Under the pieces are notes generated by a model. The model was not told where the DNA came from and searched no databases. It saw only the letters and a list, made by a program, of their open reading frames with translations. Source: Pontivivens marinum (GTDB lineage Bacteria; Pseudomonadota; Alphaproteobacteria; Rhodobacterales; Rhodobacteraceae). Taken from it: DNA of 64,000 bases. The stretch spans positions 620,001-684,000 of the forward strand of contig NZ_OCTN01000002.1 of NCBI RefSeq assembly GCF_900231835.1, in the 5' to 3' direction. The position numbers were made by a program, and so were the translations under genes. Each line of letters opens with the position of its first letter. Position 1 is the stretch's first letter. Positions 62,915 through 64,000 of this stretch are shown one piece after another.

Positions 62915-64000
62915 TCAATCTGTTTCGACAGTATCGACCAGAACCCAGCCGCCATCCTGAATCTGCGAGATGAAAATCTCAGTCGCACCCTCATGATCGC
63001 CCGGCCCCATCTGCATATGGTTTCCAGCGATCGGATCATCATAATCCAAGGTTTCCATCGCGGCGGTAAAGCTCTCCAATGTCAGATCAGGGCCCGCAAT
63101 TTCGAGCGCGTTAACAAGAGCATGCGCCGCAGATTGCCCCAGCAAAGCACCTGTTCCCGGGAATTCTCCGGTGCGGTCCATCATCGTGGCGACCCATTCG
63201 GCAACCTCTGGCGTCTCCATGCGGGCCTCTAGATCCTGCCAACCTGCACCGGCATATAGTCCCTCAGTAATGCCGCCGGGCACCTTTGCAATTGCAGTGT
63301 GGAAACCGGCGGAGGACACGAGGAACCGGGCGTCGTCCCAGCCCATTTGCTTGGCCGTTGCGACAACCGTAATTGTCGGGCGGATGGTCAGCGCGACGGT
63401 GATCAACTCACACCCAGCCTCACGCAGACGGGCAAGCGCGCCGGTGAAATCACTCTCGTCAGGGCGGTGGGTGGTTTCGGCGGCGTAGTTCACGCCACGG
63501 GCTTCGGCCTCATCAACGGTCGCCTCATGGATTTCCTCACCGAAATCGGAGGGGATATACATGGAGCACACCGTCTCGATCCCCTGCCCCTCGATCAGAA
63601 ATCCGGCGGCGGCGCGCACGCCATCATAATACGAAGCGGTCGCGGTGTAGCGCAACTCCTCCGGCCCCTCGATCATCTGACGTGCGGCTGTCAGCGGAAA
63701 GACCGACGGCACACCGTTCGGGTCCATCACACGAAACGCGGCGAGGTTATGCGGCGTGCCAAGGCTCAACAACATTGCGAACACATTGTCACGATTGACC
63801 AATTTGTTCGCGGCCTGCGCGGCGCGGGGCACCTGATAGCCGTGATCCTCAACGATATAGCGCAACTGACGTCCGTGGATGCCGCCTGCTGCATTCACCT
63901 CCTCAAACAATTGATTGACCGCCTCAACTGCCGGCACCGAAAACGCAGCAAATCCGCCTGACAAATCCTGATAGGCGCCGATAATGATCTCATCATCAGT
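62915..64000 (-). CDS. LivK-type branched-chain amino-acid ABC binding protein (5' end beyond window)
   Basis: This C-terminal ~361 residues belong to a family-6 periplasmic binding protein (LivK/urea/amide type). The visible opening reads EIIIGAYQDLSGGFAAFS with the frame continuing past the right edge, so signal peptide and start are missing. Landmarks are NAAGGIHGRQLRYIVEDHGYQ, VNRDNVFAMLLSLGTPHNLAAF and IPSDFGEEIHEATVDEAEARG. Permease and ATPase genes probably lie outside. The ligand may be an amino acid, amide or small aromatic. A hairpin terminator follows at 62871. Confidence 0.92.
   Translation of the reverse strand, partial: TDDEIIIGAYQDLSGGFAAFSVPAVEAVNQLFEEVNAAGGIHGRQLRYIVEDHGYQVPRAAQAANKLVNRDNVFAMLLSLGTPHNLAAFRVMDPNGVPSVFPLTAARQMIEGPEELRYTATASYYDGVRAAAGFLIEGQGIETVCSMYIPSDFGEEIHEATVDEAEARGVNYAAETTHRPDESDFTGALARLREAGCELITVALTIRPTITVVATAKQMGWDDARFLVSSAGFHTAIAKVPGGITEGLYAGAGWQDLEARMETPEVAEWVATMMDRTGEFPGTGALLGQSAAHALVNALEIAGPDLTLESFTAAMETLDYDDPIAGNHMQMGPGDHEGATEIFISQIQDGGWVLVDTVETD

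Noticed and set aside
1-64000. tRNA, rRNA, CRISPR arrays, insertion sequences or phage genes
   Set aside because: None could be recognised; no terminal inverted repeats, transposase motifs or spaced direct repeats were seen.

Overview
The window is a gene-dense stretch of a chromosome or large replicon from an alphaproteobacterium, most likely a marine Rhodobacterales (Roseobacter-group) species. The evidence is the mix of genes: two TRAP dicarboxylate-type transporters, sulfolactate sulfo-lyase genes (suyAB-suyZ), ACC deaminase, a corrinoid one-carbon module, an alphaproteobacterial FtrA regulator and a gppA-rlmE pair, all at moderate to high GC. I could not place the genus. I found no rRNA, tRNA, CRISPR array, insertion sequence or prophage.

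Layout. 1-4.2 kb (minus): an amino-acid-type ABC transporter with a periplasmic binding protein, an M20 amidohydrolase (cut by the left edge) and a dihydroxyphthalate-decarboxylase-like protein, divergent from a MocR regulator (4.25-5.6 kb). 5.6-7.5 kb: RidA and an NTF2-like protein, divergent from an FtrA-type regulator. 7.5-14.1 kb: an unusual block with three unrecognised small genes, a leaderless subtilisin-like protease, a vanadium-haloperoxidase/PAP2 protein carrying five GQH repeats, and a BTAD/TPR-type regulator. 14.1-20.4 kb: GST, Na+/H+ antiporter with a cyclic-nucleotide domain, AtoE-type fatty-acid transporter, and a lamin-tail plus Hint-domain protein. 20.4-27.2 kb: Lrp/ACC deaminase pair, hmgA with a divergent MarR regulator and two clear shared operators, Bcr/CflA efflux protein, cytochrome b561, sulfatase.

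27.7-39.6 kb: two complete TRAP transporters (dctPQM order) that bracket a GntR regulator, a phytase-esterase-like secreted protein, an M19-dipeptidase-like protein lacking usual metal ligands, and a flavin monooxygenase. 39.6-44.4 kb: a pair of carboxymuconolactone-decarboxylase-fold (AhpD-like) proteins, a divergent LysR regulator, and an NMT1/SsuABC-type ABC transporter. 44.4-51.9 kb: suyA-suyB-suyZ for desulfonation of 3-sulfolactate and sulfite export, divergent from a GntR regulator that heads an operon with a PLP C-S-lyase-type enzyme, a cytochrome P450 and a Tat-exported ABC binding protein. 51.9-54.4 kb: rlmE, gppA, DUF1304. 54.5-60.7 kb: a one-carbon module (MetF, a small 'virulence factor' family protein, a MetF-like paralogue, a methyltetrahydrofolate:corrinoid methyltransferase and a corrinoid activation ATPase), interrupted by an AT-rich unrecognised gene. 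60.8-64 kb: an AT-rich Excalibur-domain lipoprotein, a gamma-butyrobetaine-hydroxylase-like dioxygenase and a LivK-type binding protein cut by the right edge.

Taken together, the region looks like a set of catabolic and uptake modules for small organic solutes (aromatics, sulfonates, quaternary amines, carboxylates), each with its own local regulator. The least explained parts are the 7.5-14.1 kb protease/haloperoxidase/regulator block and the P450/C-S-lyase operon attached to the sulfolactate genes. Functions are inferred from sequence motifs and gene order only; no database search was possible.
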